Positions 1 through 10,279 of a DNA stretch of 64,000 bases are shown here, piece after piece; the stretch's first letter is position 1; each line of letters opens with the position of its first letter. The notes beneath the pieces were generated by a model. The model had not been told where the DNA came from, did no database searches, and saw nothing but the letters and a program-made list of their open reading frames with translations. This stretch comes from Pseudomonas fluorescens (GTDB lineage Bacteria > Pseudomonadota > Gammaproteobacteria > Pseudomonadales > Pseudomonadaceae): assembly GCF_902498195.1 (NCBI RefSeq), contig NZ_CABVIY010000002.1, positions 1,089,502 through 1,153,501 on the forward strand, read 5' to 3'. Made by a program: the position numbers and the translations under genes.

Positions 1-220
1 AGGCTGTTTCAGGCTCGCTTTCAGCCAGATCGACGGCGGTGTAGGCCGCGGTATTGATGATCAGGTCAGGACGGAGGTGTCGAACCTGTTGGCGAATCTG
101 CGCGGGTTGCGTCAAGTCGAGCTGATCGCGACCGCAAACAATCAGTTTGCCGAGCAGACCCAGGCGATGCTGCAACTCACAGGAAACCTGGCCATGCTGG
201 CCGGTGATGAGGATACGCAT
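1..220 (-). CDS. rmlD: dTDP-4-dehydrorhamnose reductase, N-terminal part (cut by window edge)
   Basis: Only the first 73 codons are inside the window. The protein begins MRILITGQHGQV, a Rossmann nucleotide-binding start with the glycine pattern GxxGQV. It continues with RPDLIINTAAYTAVD and AESEPE, both typical of RmlD/RfbD. The family reduces dTDP-4-dehydro-L-rhamnose to dTDP-L-rhamnose for lipopolysaccharide and exopolysaccharide synthesis in the cytosol. The ATG at 220 lies just before the divergent kdp region. The rest of the gene and any rml neighbours are outside the window, so operon context cannot be judged. A related SDR sugar epimerase is the main alternative. Confidence 0.8.
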   Translation of the reverse strand, partial: MRILITGQHGQVSCELQHRLGLLGKLIVCGRDQLDLTQPAQIRQQVRHLRPDLIINTAAYTAVDLAESEPETA

Positions 221-380
221 GATGGCCAGCCTTTTTCAGTCAGTCGCTAACGCGAATGGTCATAGCTTGTCGGCAGCAAGGGTAGGGTGCAATGAATTAT
301 TGGCCTACTTTTGGTTTTGGGGGTAATCGCGGCGACGCGGCCCGCCCAGACAGCGCTGTAACCCCGGCGTAAACCCACTC

Positions 381-397
381 TTTACGCTTTCTTTATG
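381..397 (+). promoter_or_regulatory. candidate KdpE operator upstream of kdpF
   Basis: The T-rich stretch TTTACGCTTTCTTTATG, followed by CCCC, lies about 90 bp upstream of kdpF. It resembles the TTTATA/TTTACA direct-repeat operator bound by KdpE in enterobacteria. The match is by eye and the Pseudomonas KdpE consensus is less well known, so this is only a candidate. Confidence 0.35.
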
Positions 398-488
398 CCC
401 CGCCACACCCCTCGCTCTCGTTCCTTTACAGCCTCCCTGTCGACAATAACGCCACAAGCGGCAATACGCCGTAACACGGAGAACTTCC

Positions 489-578
489 ATGAGCGTTCTG
501 GACGGGGTGTCACTGCTGTTGGCAGTGGGGCTGTTCATTTATCTGTTGGTTGCGCTGTTGCGCGCGGACCGGAACTAG
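489..578 (+). CDS. kdpF: KdpF, small stabilising subunit of the K+-transporting ATPase
   Basis: This 29-residue peptide (MSVLDGVSLLLAVGLFIYLL, then VALLRADRN) is a single hydrophobic helix ending in a short charged tail, as in known KdpF proteins. KdpF sits in the inner membrane and stabilises the KdpABC complex. It lies 8 bp before kdpA, the normal first position of the operon. It is short enough to be missed by automatic gene calling, but context and sequence make it convincing. Confidence 0.9.
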   Translation: MSVLDGVSLLLAVGLFIYLLVALLRADRN

Positions 579-586
579 GAGCGGCT

Positions 587-2281
587 ATGCACAGTTATGA
601 CTATTGGCTGATCCTCGCGTTTTTCGCGGTGGTATTGGTCCCGGCGCCGTTTCTCGGGCGCTTCTACTACAAGGTCATGGAAGGCCAGCGCACCTGGCTG
701 ACGCCGGTCCTCGGGCCGGTGGAGCGTGGATGTTACCGGTTGGCCGGGGTCGATCCCCAGGCCGAACAGAGCTGGCAGAAGTACGCACTGGCGTTGCTGG
801 CGTTCAACCTGGCGGGTTTCCTGCTGCTGTTCGCGATCCTGTTGTTCCAAGACCATCTGCCGCTCAACCCGCAGAATCTGCCAGGCCAGGAGTGGACGCT
901 GGCGTTCAACACCGCCATCAGTTTCATGACCAACACCAACTGGCAGGCCTACAGCGGCGAAGCGTCCCTGAGCTATCTGAGCCAGATGGTCGGCCTCACC
1001 GTGCAGAACTTCGTCAGCGCTGCCACCGGCCTCGCTGTGCTGGTTGCTCTGTGTCGCGGCATCGGGCGCAAATCCACCCAGTCGCTGGGCAATTTCTGGG
1101 TCGACATGACCCGCGCCACCCTCTACGGCCTGCTGCCGCTGTGCCTGTTGCTGGCGCTGTACCTGGTGTGGCAGGGCGTGCCGCAGACCTTCGCGCAATA
1201 CGTGAATGCGCTGACCATGCAGGGCGTCGATCAGGTGATTCCGCTGGGCCCGGCCGCCAGCCAGATCGCGATCAAGCAACTGGGCACCAACGGCGGTGGC
1301 TTCTTCGGCGTCAACTCGGCGCATCCGTTCGAGAACCCGACAGCCTGGTCCAACCTGTTCGAAATGGCGTCGATCATCCTGATTCCCGTCGCGCTGGTCT
1401 TCACCTTCGGCCACTACGTGAAGGACCTGCGCCAGAGCCGCGCCATCATCGCCTGCATGCTGGCGCTGTTCCTGATCGGCGGTGCCACTTCGTTGTGGGC
1501 CGAATATCAACCGAACCCGAGCCTGAACAACGTCGCCGTCGAACAGACCGCGCCGCTGGAAGGCAAGGAAGCGCGTTTCGGCACCACGGCCACGGTGTTG
1601 TGGTCGGTGACCACCACGGCCGCCTCGAACGGTTCGGTCAACGGCATGCACGACAGCCTCAACCCGCTCAGCGGCATGGTGGCGCTGGTCAACATGATGG
1701 TCGGCGAAGTGATCTTCGGCGGCGTCGGCGCCGGGCTCTACGGCATGTTGCTCAACGTGCTGATCGCGGTGTTCCTCGCCGGCCTGATGATTGGCCGCAC
1801 GCCGGAATACCTCGGCAAGAAACTGCAGGCCAGGGAAGTGCAATTGCTGGTGGTGACCTTGCTGGTGATGCCGGTGGGCGTACTGGTGCTCGGTGCGATT
1901 GCCGCCAGCCTGCCAGGGCCGGTGGCCTCGGTCAGCAACCCCGGCCCCCACGGTTTCAGTCAGTTGCTCTACGCCTACACCTCGGCCAGTGCCAACAACG
2001 GCTCCGCGTTCGGTGGTTTCAGCGCCAACACGCCGTTCCACAACCTGATGCTGGGCCTGGGCATGTTGATCGGTCGTTTCGGCTACATCCTCCCGGTGCT
2101 GGCTTTGGCGGGCAGCCTGGCGATGAAGAAAACCGCGCCGATCGGCCAGAACAGCTTCCCGACCCATGGCCCGCTGTTTGTGACGCTGCTGACCGTGACC
2201 ATTTTGCTGGTGGGTGGTTTGACCTTCTTGCCGACGCTGGCACTGGGTCCGATTGCTGAACACTTGAGCATGGGCTTCTAA
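587..2281 (+). CDS. kdpA: K+-transporting ATPase subunit A (K+ channel-like subunit)
   Basis: KdpA forms the K+-selective membrane pore of the high-affinity Kdp uptake system, which is made under K+ limitation. At 564 residues it has the normal family length and about ten hydrophobic segments. The selectivity-filter-like loops [46 protein letters not shown] and [11 protein letters not shown] are all present. An upstream in-frame extension to 395 exists, but the ATG at 587 ([10 protein letters not shown]) follows an AGGAGCGG ribosome site and starts 8 bp after kdpF, so it is preferred. Expression is expected to be controlled by KdpDE, encoded downstream. Confidence 0.97.
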   Translation: MHSYDYWLILAFFAVVLVPAPFLGRFYYKVMEGQRTWLTPVLGPVERGCYRLAGVDPQAEQSWQKYALALLAFNLAGFLLLFAILLFQDHLPLNPQNLPGQEWTLAFNTAISFMTNTNWQAYSGEASLSYLSQMVGLTVQNFVSAATGLAVLVALCRGIGRKSTQSLGNFWVDMTRATLYGLLPLCLLLALYLVWQGVPQTFAQYVNALTMQGVDQVIPLGPAASQIAIKQLGTNGGGFFGVNSAHPFENPTAWSNLFEMASIILIPVALVFTFGHYVKDLRQSRAIIACMLALFLIGGATSLWAEYQPNPSLNNVAVEQTAPLEGKEARFGTTATVLWSVTTTAASNGSVNGMHDSLNPLSGMVALVNMMVGEVIFGGVGAGLYGMLLNVLIAVFLAGLMIGRTPEYLGKKLQAREVQLLVVTLLVMPVGVLVLGAIAASLPGPVASVSNPGPHGFSQLLYAYTSASANNGSAFGGFSANTPFHNLMLGLGMLIGRFGYILPVLALAGSLAMKKTAPIGQNSFPTHGPLFVTLLTVTILLVGGLTFLPTLALGPIAEHLSMGF

Positions 2282-2291
2282 GGAATCCATC

Positions 2292-4358
2292 ATGAATATG
2301 CATGTTCCCGCTTCAAAACCTGCGTCGCCTGCCAAGTCGGCCGAAGCGCCGAAAACCGCGATTTCGGCCCTCTGGCGCCCGGCGCTGGTGCAAGCCTTCG
2401 TCAAGCTCGACCCTCGGCAGTTGCAGCGTGCGCCAGTGATGCTGGTGGTCGAACTGACTGCCATCCTGACCACCGTCCTCTGCTTCGTCCCGGACACCGC
2501 CGTACCCACCTTCGTCGCCGCGCAAATCGCGGTATGGCTGTGGTTTACCGTGCTGTTCGCCAACTTTGCCGAGGCCCTGGCCGAAGGTCGCGGCAAGGCC
2601 CGCGCCGACAGTCTCAAGGCCGGCAGCGAGGGCTTGAGCGCCCGCCGCAAAACCAGTAACGGCACCTTTCAGGTGATGCCGGCCGCCAGCCTGCGCAAGG
2701 GTGATGTGGTGCGCGTCGAAGCCGGGGAAATGATCCCCGGTGACGGCGAAGTGATCGAAGGCATCGCCGCGGTCAACGAAGCGGCGATCACCGGTGAATC
2801 GGCGCCGGTGATTCGTGAGTCCGGGGGCGACCGTTCGGCCGTCACCGGTAATACCCGGCTGGTGTCCGACTGGCTGCTGGTGAAGATCACCGCCAACCCC
2901 GGCGAGTCGACGCTGGACCGCATGATCGCCCTGGTCGAAGGCGCCAAACGGCAGAAAACCCCCAACGAAGTGGCGCTCGACATCCTGCTGATCGGCCTGA
3001 CCCTGATCTTCCTGCTGGTGGTGGTCACGCTGCAACCGTTCGCCCACTTCGCTAACGGCAGCCTGCCGCTGGTGTTCCTGGTGGCGTTATTGGTCACGCT
3101 GATCCCGACCACCATTGGCGGTCTGCTGTCGGCCATCGGTATCGCCGGGATGGATCGCCTGGTACGCCTGAATGTGATCGCCAAGTCCGGCCGCGCCGTG
3201 GAAGCGGCGGGGGACGTGCACGTCCTGCTGCTGGACAAGACCGGCACCATCACCTTCGGTAACCGTCGTTGCGCCGCCGTGGTACCGGCGCCGGGCGTGA
3301 CGGCCAGGGAGCTGGCCGAGGGCGCCTTGCTGGCCTCGCTGGCCGATGACACGGCGGAAGGTAAATCCGTCGTCGAGTACCTGCGGGGCACTCAACCGCA
3401 ACCCGAGCCGGCCCCCGAGTTGCTGACCGCCGTACCGTTCAGCGCCGAAACCCGGTTATCCGGTGTCGACTACCAGGGCCGCGTGTACCGCAAGGGCGCG
3501 GTGGATTCGCTGCTGGCTTTCGTGGACATCAAGCGTGCCGATCTGGCCGCGCCGCTGTCCCGGGAAATCGACAAGATCGCCCAGAGTGGCGGCACGCCGT
3601 TGCTGGTGTGCGCCGACGGCAAACTGCTGGGCGCGATCCACCTCAAGGACGTGGTCAAGCCCGGCATCCGCGAGCGTTTCGCCGAGCTGCGCAAACTGGG
3701 GATCCGCACGGTCATGGTGACCGGCGACAACCCGCTGACCGCCGCGGCGATTGCCGCCGAAGCCGGTGTGGATGACGTGTTGGCCGAGGCCACGCCGGAG
3801 AAAAAACTGGCGCGCATTCGTCATGAGCAAAACGACGGTCGCCTGGTCGCCATGTGCGGCGACGGCGCCAACGACGCCCCGGCCCTGGCCCAGGCGGACG
3901 TCGGCATGGCGATGAACGATGGCACCCAGGCGGCGCGCGAGGCGGCCAACATGGTCGACCTCGACAGCGACCCGACCAAGCTGCTGGACGTGGTGCAGAT
4001 CGGCAAGGAATTGCTGGTGACCCGCGGCGCGCTGACCACGTTTTCCATCGCCAACGACGTGGCCAAGTACTTCGCGATCCTGCCGGCGTTGTTTGCCTCG
4101 ATCTACCCGCAACTCGGCGTGCTGAACATCATGCACCTGAGTAGCCCGCAGAGCGCGATTCTCTCGGCGATCGTGTTCAACGCCTTGATCATCGTCGTGC
4201 TGATTCCGCTGGCGCTGCGCGGTGTACGGGTGCAGGCCGCGAGCGCGGCAGCGTTGCTGCGCCGCAACCTGCTGATCTATGGGCTGGGCGGGATCCTGGT
4301 GCCGTTCGTGGGCATCAAGGCGATCGACATGCTGTTGACGGCGTTGCACCTGGTTTAA
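2292..4358 (+). CDS. kdpB: K+-transporting P-type ATPase subunit B
   Basis: KdpB is the catalytic P-type ATPase subunit that powers K+ uptake through KdpA. The 688-residue protein has the TGES motif of the A domain (about residue 170), the phosphorylation motif DKTGTIT (about 315), the hinge [10 protein letters not shown] and the [10 protein letters not shown] motif (about 523). Membrane helices flank these domains. It begins 10 bp after kdpA stops. A family-B REP pair separates it from kdpC, which is unusual inside a stoichiometric operon. No key residue appears to be missing. Confidence 0.98.
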   Translation: MNMHVPASKPASPAKSAEAPKTAISALWRPALVQAFVKLDPRQLQRAPVMLVVELTAILTTVLCFVPDTAVPTFVAAQIAVWLWFTVLFANFAEALAEGRGKARADSLKAGSEGLSARRKTSNGTFQVMPAASLRKGDVVRVEAGEMIPGDGEVIEGIAAVNEAAITGESAPVIRESGGDRSAVTGNTRLVSDWLLVKITANPGESTLDRMIALVEGAKRQKTPNEVALDILLIGLTLIFLLVVVTLQPFAHFANGSLPLVFLVALLVTLIPTTIGGLLSAIGIAGMDRLVRLNVIAKSGRAVEAAGDVHVLLLDKTGTITFGNRRCAAVVPAPGVTARELAEGALLASLADDTAEGKSVVEYLRGTQPQPEPAPELLTAVPFSAETRLSGVDYQGRVYRKGAVDSLLAFVDIKRADLAAPLSREIDKIAQSGGTPLLVCADGKLLGAIHLKDVVKPGIRERFAELRKLGIRTVMVTGDNPLTAAAIAAEAGVDDVLAEATPEKKLARIRHEQNDGRLVAMCGDGANDAPALAQADVGMAMNDGTQAAREAANMVDLDSDPTKLLDVVQIGKELLVTRGALTTFSIANDVAKYFAILPALFASIYPQLGVLNIMHLSSPQSAILSAIVFNALIIVVLIPLALRGVRVQAASAAALLRRNLLIYGLGGILVPFVGIKAIDMLLTALHLV

Positions 4359-4370
4359 ACGACCCCCACC

Positions 4371-4476
4371 CCTGTAGGAGCGAGCTCTGCTCGCGATGGT
4401 GGATAACGATAACGCGCCCTCCCTGACTGAACGCGGCGCTTTCAATTGCATCGCGAGCAGGGCTCGCTCCTACAGG
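4371..4476. repeat. inverted REP pair, family B (GTAGGAGCGAGC type), between kdpB and kdpC
   Basis: A CTGTAGGAGCGAGCTCTGCT arm is mirrored about 50 bp later by AGCAGGGCTCGCTCCTACAG. Matching pairs occur at 19331, 27292, 42871 and 59071. It can form a long hairpin in the kdp mRNA. Confidence 0.85.
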
Positions 4477-4503
4477 TCAATTAGAGAATTCGAGGATTTT
4501 GAA

Positions 4504-5049
4504 ATGCCCACAATGATACGTCCGGCCTTGAGCCTGCTGGTCCTGATGACGCTGATCACCGGCGTCGCCTATCCCCTGGTCGTCACCGGCGTGGCCCAGG
4601 TCGCGTTCCCGGACCAGGCCAATGGCAGTCTGGTGCGCGATGCCGACGGCAAGGTCCGTGGCTCGTCGCTGATCGCCCAGGATTTCGTCGGCGACGCCTG
4701 GTTCCACCCACGGCCATCGGCCGGTGCCTTTGCCACCGTGTCGAGCGGCGCCAGCAACCTGTCGCCGAGCAACCCGGCGCTGGCCACGCGCGTGATCGAC
4801 GACGCCAACAAACTGCTGGTGCCAGGGCAAGGACCGGTGCCGCTGGCCATGGTCACCACCTCCGGCAGCGGCCTCGATCCACACTTGCCACCGGCCGCGA
4901 TTGCCTATCAACTGGCGCGTGTCGCCGCAGCGCGCAACCTGCCGGTGGCGACCCTGCAAAACCTGCTGGAGGCGCACATCGAGCAACCGTTGGTGGGGCC
5001 GCCGGTGGTGAATGTGCTGGCGCTGAACATGGCGCTTGAGACGTTGTAG
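4504..5049 (+). CDS. kdpC: K+-transporting ATPase subunit C
   Basis: KdpC is the periplasm-facing accessory subunit of the Kdp ATPase. The 181-residue protein has one N-terminal membrane helix ([20 protein letters not shown]) and the conserved family segments FHPRPSAG and [13 protein letters not shown] longer reading frame starts at 4396, inside the REP pair. The ATG at 4504 is preferred because it follows GAGGATTTTGAA and gives the usual N-terminus. kdpD follows after a second REP pair. Confidence 0.96.
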   Translation: MPTMIRPALSLLVLMTLITGVAYPLVVTGVAQVAFPDQANGSLVRDADGKVRGSSLIAQDFVGDAWFHPRPSAGAFATVSSGASNLSPSNPALATRVIDDANKLLVPGQGPVPLAMVTTSGSGLDPHLPPAAIAYQLARVAAARNLPVATLQNLLEAHIEQPLVGPPVVNVLALNMALETL

Positions 5050-5063
5050 AACAGTGGCGCCGC

Positions 5064-5129
5064 CTTCGCGAGCAAGCCCGCTCCCACAGGGAAATGCATT
5101 TCAAATGTGGGAGCGGGCTTGCTCGCGAA
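5064..5129. repeat. inverted REP pair, family A (GAGCAAGCCCGCTCCCACA type)
   Basis: CTTCGCGAGCAAGCCCGCTC and its mirror GAGCGGGCTTGCTCGCGAA are separated by about 15 bp, forming a compact REPIN-like hairpin between kdpC and kdpD. Confidence 0.88.
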
Positions 5130-5180
5130 TGACGGCAGAACAGTCACTACGTGAATATCTGAAAAAAGAGATCCCCGAAC

Positions 5181-7832
5181 ATGAGCGACTCCGGCCGCGC
5201 CGACGCGCTGTTAGCAGACCTGCCCCGTGATGGCCGTGGCCGGCTCAAGGTTTTTCTCGGCGCCGCGCCCGGCGTCGGCAAGACCTACGCCATGCTCCAG
5301 GCAGCCCATACCCAGCTTCGCCAAGGCGTGAAACTCATCGCCGGCGTCGTGGAAACCCACGGCCGCGCCGAGACCGAGGCCTTGCTCGGCGGCTTGCCGC
5401 AGCTACCGCTGGTGCGCTCGGAATACCGTGGCGTGACCCTCGAGGAAATGGACCTCGACGGTGTCCTCGCCGCCAAACCGAAACTGGTGCTGGTGGACGA
5501 ACTGGCCCACACCAACGCCCCAGGCAGCCGTCACGCCAAACGCTGGCAAGACATCCAGGAATTGCTCGCGGCCGGCATCGACGTGTACACCACCGTCAAC
5601 GTCCAGCACCTGGAAAGTCTCAACGATCAGGTGCGCGGCATCACCGGCGTGCAGGTCCGCGAAACCCTGCCGGACTGGGTGCTGCAAGAAGCCTACGAAT
5701 TGATGTTGATCGACTTGCCCCCCCGCGAGTTGCTGGAGCGTCTGCGTGATGGAAAGGTCTATGTGCCGGAGCAGGCGCGGGCGGCCATCGATGCCTATTT
5801 CTCCCAGACCAACCTCACCGCCTTGCGTGAGCTGGCGATGCAAACCGCGGCGGCGCAGGTCGATAACGATCTGGCCCAGGGTTATCGTCAGCTCGGCCAG
5901 GCCGCACCGGCGGTGCGCGGTCGCTTGCTGGTCGGTGTCGATGGCGATGCCCAGGCCGAGCGTCTGGTGCGTCACGCCAGCCGCGTCGCCCAGCGCCGGC
6001 ATCTGCCCTGGAGCCTGGTGCATGTGGACAACGGCAGCGTGCGCGACGAGCAGTCGCGCCTGCGCTTGCAAAGCGCCCAGCAACTGGCCGAGCGCCTGGG
6101 CGGCGAAGTGGTGCTGCTGCGGGCCGGCGAGGTGGCGAAAACCTTGATCCAGCATGCCGCCGAACGCCGTGCCAGCCTGGTGCTGGTCGGGCAGTCCCGG
6201 CAGCGACTGCGCCGCCGACTGTTCGGTGGCGGCTTGGCGGCGCGGTTGTTGCGCCATGCGCGGGGGCTGGAAATCAACGTCATCGACAGCGATCACGAAC
6301 AGGACCCGCCACGCCAACGCCCGCAGCAGACGCTGGTGTGGTTCGACTATGCGCTGGCGCTGGTCGCGACGCTGCTGGCCAGTGCCCTGGCCTGGGCCGT
6401 GGCGAGCGTCTTGCCCTTGCCGAACATCTCTTTGGTATTCCTCGCGGCGGTGCTGCTGGTGGCGGTGCGCAGCAGCCTCGGCCCGGCGCTGGCCTGTGCC
6501 GCGCTGTCGTTTCTAACCTACGATTTTCTGTTCATTCCGCCGAATTTTTCCTTCAGCATCCAGCGCGAGGAAGACGTGCTGACCTTGCTGTTCTTCCTGC
6601 TGATGGCAGCGCTCACCGGCAACCTCGCGGCGCGCCAGCGCCGGCAATTGCAGGCGCTGCGCGACACCCAGGAGGAAACCAGCGAACTGCTCGACCTGTC
6701 GCGCAAACTGACCGCCGCCACTGACCGCCAGGCCGTGATCAATGCCGCCGCCCATCACCTTGAGGGCTGGAGCGACCTTCAGCTGTGCCTGCTCAATCGC
6801 GATGGCCAGAGCGGCTGGACAGTCGAAACCGGCGGTCCGCTGGCATTCACCGAAGCCGAACGCGCGGCCGCCGATTGGGCCTGGCAACACGATCAACCGG
6901 CGGGCGCGGGCACCGGCACCCTGCCGTTCGGGCGTTGGTGGTGGTGGCCGTTGTCGGTAGAGGACGGTCCGCTGGCGATGCTGGGCGTGTGTGCGAAAGA
7001 AGGCCAGACCTTGAGCGGTCAGCGTCGGCGTCTGTTGACTGCGTTGAGCCAGCCACTGGCCCAGGCGTTGGCCCGGGCGCAATTGGTCGATGACCTGGAA
7101 GCGGCGCGGCTGCATGGCGAAACCGAGCAGTTGCGCAGTGCGTTGCTGGCTTCGGTGTCCCACGATTTGCGCACGCCGCTGACCTCCATGCGCGGCAGCA
7201 TCGACAGCCTGCTGGCCCTCGGCGAAGCGATCCCGCTGGAGGATCGCCGCGAACTGCTCGAAGGCACCCGTGATGAAGCCGAGCGCCTGGACCGCTACAT
7301 CCAGAACCTGCTGGACATGACCCGCCTCGGTCACGGCGCGCTGAAGCTGGCGCGGGACTGGGTATCGCCGGCGGACATCGTCGGTAGCGCGCTCAATCGC
7401 CTGCGCGCGGTGCTGGCGCCGTTGCAGGTCAGTACCGCAGTACCGGCGGAACTGCCGCTGCTGTTCGTCCACGCCGCGCTGATCGAGCAGGCGCTGGTCA
7501 ATGTGCTGGAAAACGCCGCGCGCTTTTCGCCGCCCCACGGGCGCCTGCAACTGAGTGCGGGGGCTGATGACACGGAGCTGTTTTTCGCGGTGAGCGACGA
7601 AGGGCCGGGGATTCCGGAAGCGGAGCGGGCGAAGATTTTCGACATGTTCTACACCGCCGCGCGCGGTGATCGCGGCGGGCAGGGCACCGGGCTGGGGCTG
7701 GCGATCTGTCAGGGCATGGTCGGCGCCCATGGCGGGCGGATCAGCGTTGCCGACGGTATCGAGGGGCGCGGCACTTGCATCACCTTGCACCTGCCATTGC
7801 AGGCTCAGCCAGGGTACGACGGTGATGCCTGA
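5181..7832 (+). CDS. kdpD: K+-sensing histidine kinase KdpD
   Basis: KdpD is an inner-membrane sensor kinase that responds to K+ limitation and phosphorylates KdpE. The 883-residue chain has the N-terminal KdpD domain with a Walker A loop (GAAPGVGKTYAM, about residues 28-39) and the Walker B-like LVLVDELAHTN. A universal-stress-type domain follows (about 245-365). Four closely spaced membrane helices (DUF4118, about 390-490) and a GAF-like region come next. The dimerisation/phosphoacceptor helix has SVSHDLRTPLTSMRG, and the ATPase domain has N, G1 (DEGPGIPEAE) and G2 (GTGLGLAI) boxes. It follows kdpC across a REP pair and precedes kdpE by 48 bp. Confidence 0.97.
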   Translation: MSDSGRADALLADLPRDGRGRLKVFLGAAPGVGKTYAMLQAAHTQLRQGVKLIAGVVETHGRAETEALLGGLPQLPLVRSEYRGVTLEEMDLDGVLAAKPKLVLVDELAHTNAPGSRHAKRWQDIQELLAAGIDVYTTVNVQHLESLNDQVRGITGVQVRETLPDWVLQEAYELMLIDLPPRELLERLRDGKVYVPEQARAAIDAYFSQTNLTALRELAMQTAAAQVDNDLAQGYRQLGQAAPAVRGRLLVGVDGDAQAERLVRHASRVAQRRHLPWSLVHVDNGSVRDEQSRLRLQSAQQLAERLGGEVVLLRAGEVAKTLIQHAAERRASLVLVGQSRQRLRRRLFGGGLAARLLRHARGLEINVIDSDHEQDPPRQRPQQTLVWFDYALALVATLLASALAWAVASVLPLPNISLVFLAAVLLVAVRSSLGPALACAALSFLTYDFLFIPPNFSFSIQREEDVLTLLFFLLMAALTGNLAARQRRQLQALRDTQEETSELLDLSRKLTAATDRQAVINAAAHHLEGWSDLQLCLLNRDGQSGWTVETGGPLAFTEAERAAADWAWQHDQPAGAGTGTLPFGRWWWWPLSVEDGPLAMLGVCAKEGQTLSGQRRRLLTALSQPLAQALARAQLVDDLEAARLHGETEQLRSALLASVSHDLRTPLTSMRGSIDSLLALGEAIPLEDRRELLEGTRDEAERLDRYIQNLLDMTRLGHGALKLARDWVSPADIVGSALNRLRAVLAPLQVSTAVPAELPLLFVHAALIEQALVNVLENAARFSPPHGRLQLSAGADDTELFFAVSDEGPGIPEAERAKIFDMFYTAARGDRGGQGTGLGLAICQGMVGAHGGRISVADGIEGRGTCITLHLPLQAQPGYDGDA

Positions 7833-7880
7833 TCGTGCTTGCGGTACTCTTTTGCCCATTCTCTTTCCTGATGTGAATCC

Positions 7881-8579
7881 ATGAGCCAGACCGCGACCAT
7901 CCTGGTCATCGACGACGAACCGCAGATCCGTAAATTCCTGCGCATCAGCCTCGCTTCCCAGGGCTACAAAGTGCTGGAGGCCGGCACCGGCAGCGAAGGG
8001 CTGGCCCAGGCCGCGCTGAACAAACCGGACCTGCTGGTGCTCGACCTCGGGTTGCCGGACATGGACGGCCAACAGGTCCTGCGCGAGTTTCGCGAGTGGT
8101 CGACGGTGCCGGTGCTGGTGCTCTCGGTGCGTGCCGGCGAAGGGCAGAAGGTGGAAGCGCTGGACGGTGGCGCCAATGACTACGTGACCAAACCGTTCGG
8201 TATCCAGGAGTTCCTGGCGCGGATTCGCGCGTTGTTGCGCCAGGCGCCAGCGGGCGAGGCGCAGCAAGCGGCCCTGGTCTTCGGGCCGTTGACGGTGGAC
8301 CTGGCGTATCGCCGGGTGCTGCTCGACGGCAGCGAAGTGGCGCTGACCCGCAAGGAATATGCGGTGCTGGCGCAACTGGCGCGGCATCCGGGACGGGTCA
8401 TCACCCAGCAGCAATTGCTCAAGGACATCTGGGGCCCGACCCACACCGAAGACAGCCACTACCTGCGGATCGTGGTCGGGCATTTGCGCCAGAAACTGGC
8501 GGATGATCCGACGCGACCACGGTTTATCGTGACCGAGGCGGGGGTGGGGTATCGGTTGTTGAGTGAGGGTGGTCTTTAG
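7881..8579 (+). CDS. kdpE: response regulator KdpE (OmpR family)
   Basis: KdpE is the DNA-binding partner of KdpD and activates kdpFABC. The 232-residue protein has a receiver domain with the acidic pocket D11/D12, phosphoacceptor D55 (LVLDLGLPDMDG) and the lysine in VTKPFG. An OmpR/PhoB-type winged helix follows, with LTRKEYAVLAQL and GVGYRLL. It is the last gene of the kdp cluster. A family-A REP pair follows at 8602, so transcription probably ends or is processed there. Confidence 0.96.
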   Translation: MSQTATILVIDDEPQIRKFLRISLASQGYKVLEAGTGSEGLAQAALNKPDLLVLDLGLPDMDGQQVLREFREWSTVPVLVLSVRAGEGQKVEALDGGANDYVTKPFGIQEFLARIRALLRQAPAGEAQQAALVFGPLTVDLAYRRVLLDGSEVALTRKEYAVLAQLARHPGRVITQQQLLKDIWGPTHTEDSHYLRIVVGHLRQKLADDPTRPRFIVTEAGVGYRLLSEGGL

Positions 8580-8601
8580 TTGGGTGTTGTTTGATCAGAT
8601 G

Positions 8602-8668
8602 CCTTCGCGAGCAAGCCCGCTCCCACCTTTGAACGCGTTCCAATGTGGGAGCGGGCTTGCTCGCGAAG
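8602..8668. repeat. inverted REP pair, family A, after kdpE
   Basis: CTTCGCGAGCAAGCCCGCTC and GAGCGGGCTTGCTCGCGAAG face each other in the gap between the convergent genes kdpE and the patatin-like gene. Confidence 0.88.
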
Positions 8669-8693
8669 AGGGCCTCACATTCGGCGGGGAATC

Positions 8694-9734
8694 TCAGGCA
8701 TCCCGCTCGTTCTCATACCGATCCAGCGTATCGCGCGCAATCTCCCGTCCCAGGGCGATCAACTCCGGCGCCTTGTAGAACTCGAAAAACCGGCACACCC
8801 GCTTCGGCACGTTGATCAGGATGTCCGGTGGATACCCGGCAATCTTGTACTGCGCCAGCGAGGTCTGCATCACCTCGAAACTCTGGTTGATCAGGTCCAG
8901 CAAGGACGCCGGCCCGACGTTGTCGATGATGAACGAGCCGGTGGCGGATTTCGGCGCGCCGTCGCGTTCCGGGGCGGCTGCCGGTTGCTGGGCTTCGGGT
9001 TCGGCGGACTCCACCCAGGGGTTGATCTCCGCCGCCTCAGCCAGCAACGCTTCCTTTTCCAGTCGCAGCAGTTGTTCCGCCTGGGTGCGCCGGAACGGCA
9101 TTTTTGAGCCGAGCGAATTGATCAAGTTGTTGAAGCGCGACTTGAACGCGGCGGGGCGCTGGATCACCGGCAGTTGATAGTGACGCTGGTTGGTGGAGTT
9201 GAGATTGACCGCGATGATCAGGTCGCAATGGCTCGACACCACCGGCACGATCGGCAGCGGGTTGAGAATGCCGCCGTCCACCAGCATGCGATTGCCCTGC
9301 ATCACCGGGGTAAACAGGCTGGGAATCGCCGCCGAGGCACGCATGGCCTGGTGCAGGCAACCTTCCTGGAACCAGATTTCCTGCTGGTTGGTCAGGTCGG
9401 TGGCCACCGCCGTGTAGGGAATGCGCAGGTCTTCGATGTTGATCTCGCCGACGATCTTGCGGATCTGCCCGAACACCTTTTCCCCGCGAATCGCGCCCAG
9501 GCGAAAACTGACGTCCACCAGGCGCAACACGTCGAGGTAATCCAGGCTTTCGATCCAGTCGCGATATTCATCCAGTTTGCCGGCGGCGTAGATCCCGCCG
9601 ACCACCGCTCCCATGGAGCACCCGGCGATGCAGGCGATGTCGTAGCCGCGCCGTTCGATTTCCTGGATGACGCCAATATGGGCATAACCCCGGGCTCCAC
9701 CCGAGCCCAACACCAGTGCGACACGCTTTTTCAT
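8694..9734 (-). CDS. patatin-like phospholipase family protein
   Basis: A 346-residue cytosolic protein with the patatin (PNPLA) hydrolase core. It has the oxyanion loop GSGGARGYAHIG (about residues 11-22), the nucleophile elbow GCSMG (about 39-43) and the DGG of the catalytic aspartate (about 153). The family hydrolyses acyl esters of lipids using a Ser-Asp dyad. The N-terminal half is close to the bacterial RssA/YlbK-type group. The C-terminal part, with the segment AEPEAQQPAAAPERDG, is a low-complexity linker leading to a second conserved region of unknown role. The natural lipid substrate cannot be told from sequence. Confidence 0.88.
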   Translation of the reverse strand: MKKRVALVLGSGGARGYAHIGVIQEIERRGYDIACIAGCSMGAVVGGIYAAGKLDEYRDWIESLDYLDVLRLVDVSFRLGAIRGEKVFGQIRKIVGEINIEDLRIPYTAVATDLTNQQEIWFQEGCLHQAMRASAAIPSLFTPVMQGNRMLVDGGILNPLPIVPVVSSHCDLIIAVNLNSTNQRHYQLPVIQRPAAFKSRFNNLINSLGSKMPFRRTQAEQLLRLEKEALLAEAAEINPWVESAEPEAQQPAAAPERDGAPKSATGSFIIDNVGPASLLDLINQSFEVMQTSLAQYKIAGYPPDILINVPKRVCRFFEFYKAPELIALGREIARDTLDRYENERDA

Positions 9735-9954
9735 GAATCGCCCTCGTATGAATGGTTCAACAATGCACCCATCGAGGGTCGCGCTTCAATCGTCCAGGTC
9801 GCTCAGTGAAGTGAGTGCGTCGTTTTATCAACATGTTATGGCGGCACTTGATTATTCTCGCCAGCGCGATAGCTTGCGCAGGCGATGGACGGCACTTTTC
9901 CCGCGCCGGACCGTCCTACCTGCATGACTGTTTCCTATCGTTGAGGTGTAAGTG

Positions 9955-10233
9955 ATGAAAGCCTGGATCTGTGTGCCATTGATTGCCCTGGCACTCGCCG
10001 GTTGTGCCGGTAAAACCGCGTATCGCGACAGTTGCGGCAGCGGCCTCGACGCGGCGTGGCATGAACTGGACCTGGCCAAGGCCGAGGGTTTCGCCGGCAC
10101 CGTCAGCTACTCCAAGGCCCTGTCGCTGTTGACCGCGGCCAAGACCCAGCAGCAATTCGAAGGCTTCGAGGGCTGCACCAAAAAAGCCGAGAAGGCACGT
10201 TTTTATATTCGTGAGTCGCGCGCGGGCCGTTGA
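9955..10233 (+). CDS. small putative lipoprotein of unknown function
   Basis: The 92-residue product begins MKAWICVPLIALALAGCAGK. This is a lipoprotein signal peptide with the lipobox LAGC, so the mature protein should be lipidated at Cys17 and membrane anchored. The mature part is short, helical and Lys/Ala-rich, with three further cysteines that might form disulfides. A GTG one codon upstream (9952) is an alternative start. The ATG follows GAGGTGTAAGTG and gives a cleaner signal. I do not recognise the family. It lies 46 bp before the CHAD-domain gene and may be cotranscribed with it. Confidence 0.7.
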   Translation: MKAWICVPLIALALAGCAGKTAYRDSCGSGLDAAWHELDLAKAEGFAGTVSYSKALSLLTAAKTQQQFEGFEGCTKKAEKARFYIRESRAGR

Positions 10234-10279
10234 GGCATGATGTAAGGCAATTTGGGGCGTGCGATTCAGGGAGAAATCA

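Noticed and set aside
575..2665. A 696-codon minus-strand open frame across kdpA
   Set aside because: It is the antisense shadow of kdpA and kdpB in GC-rich DNA, has a low-complexity His/Gln/Arg composition, and no ribosome site or family pattern.
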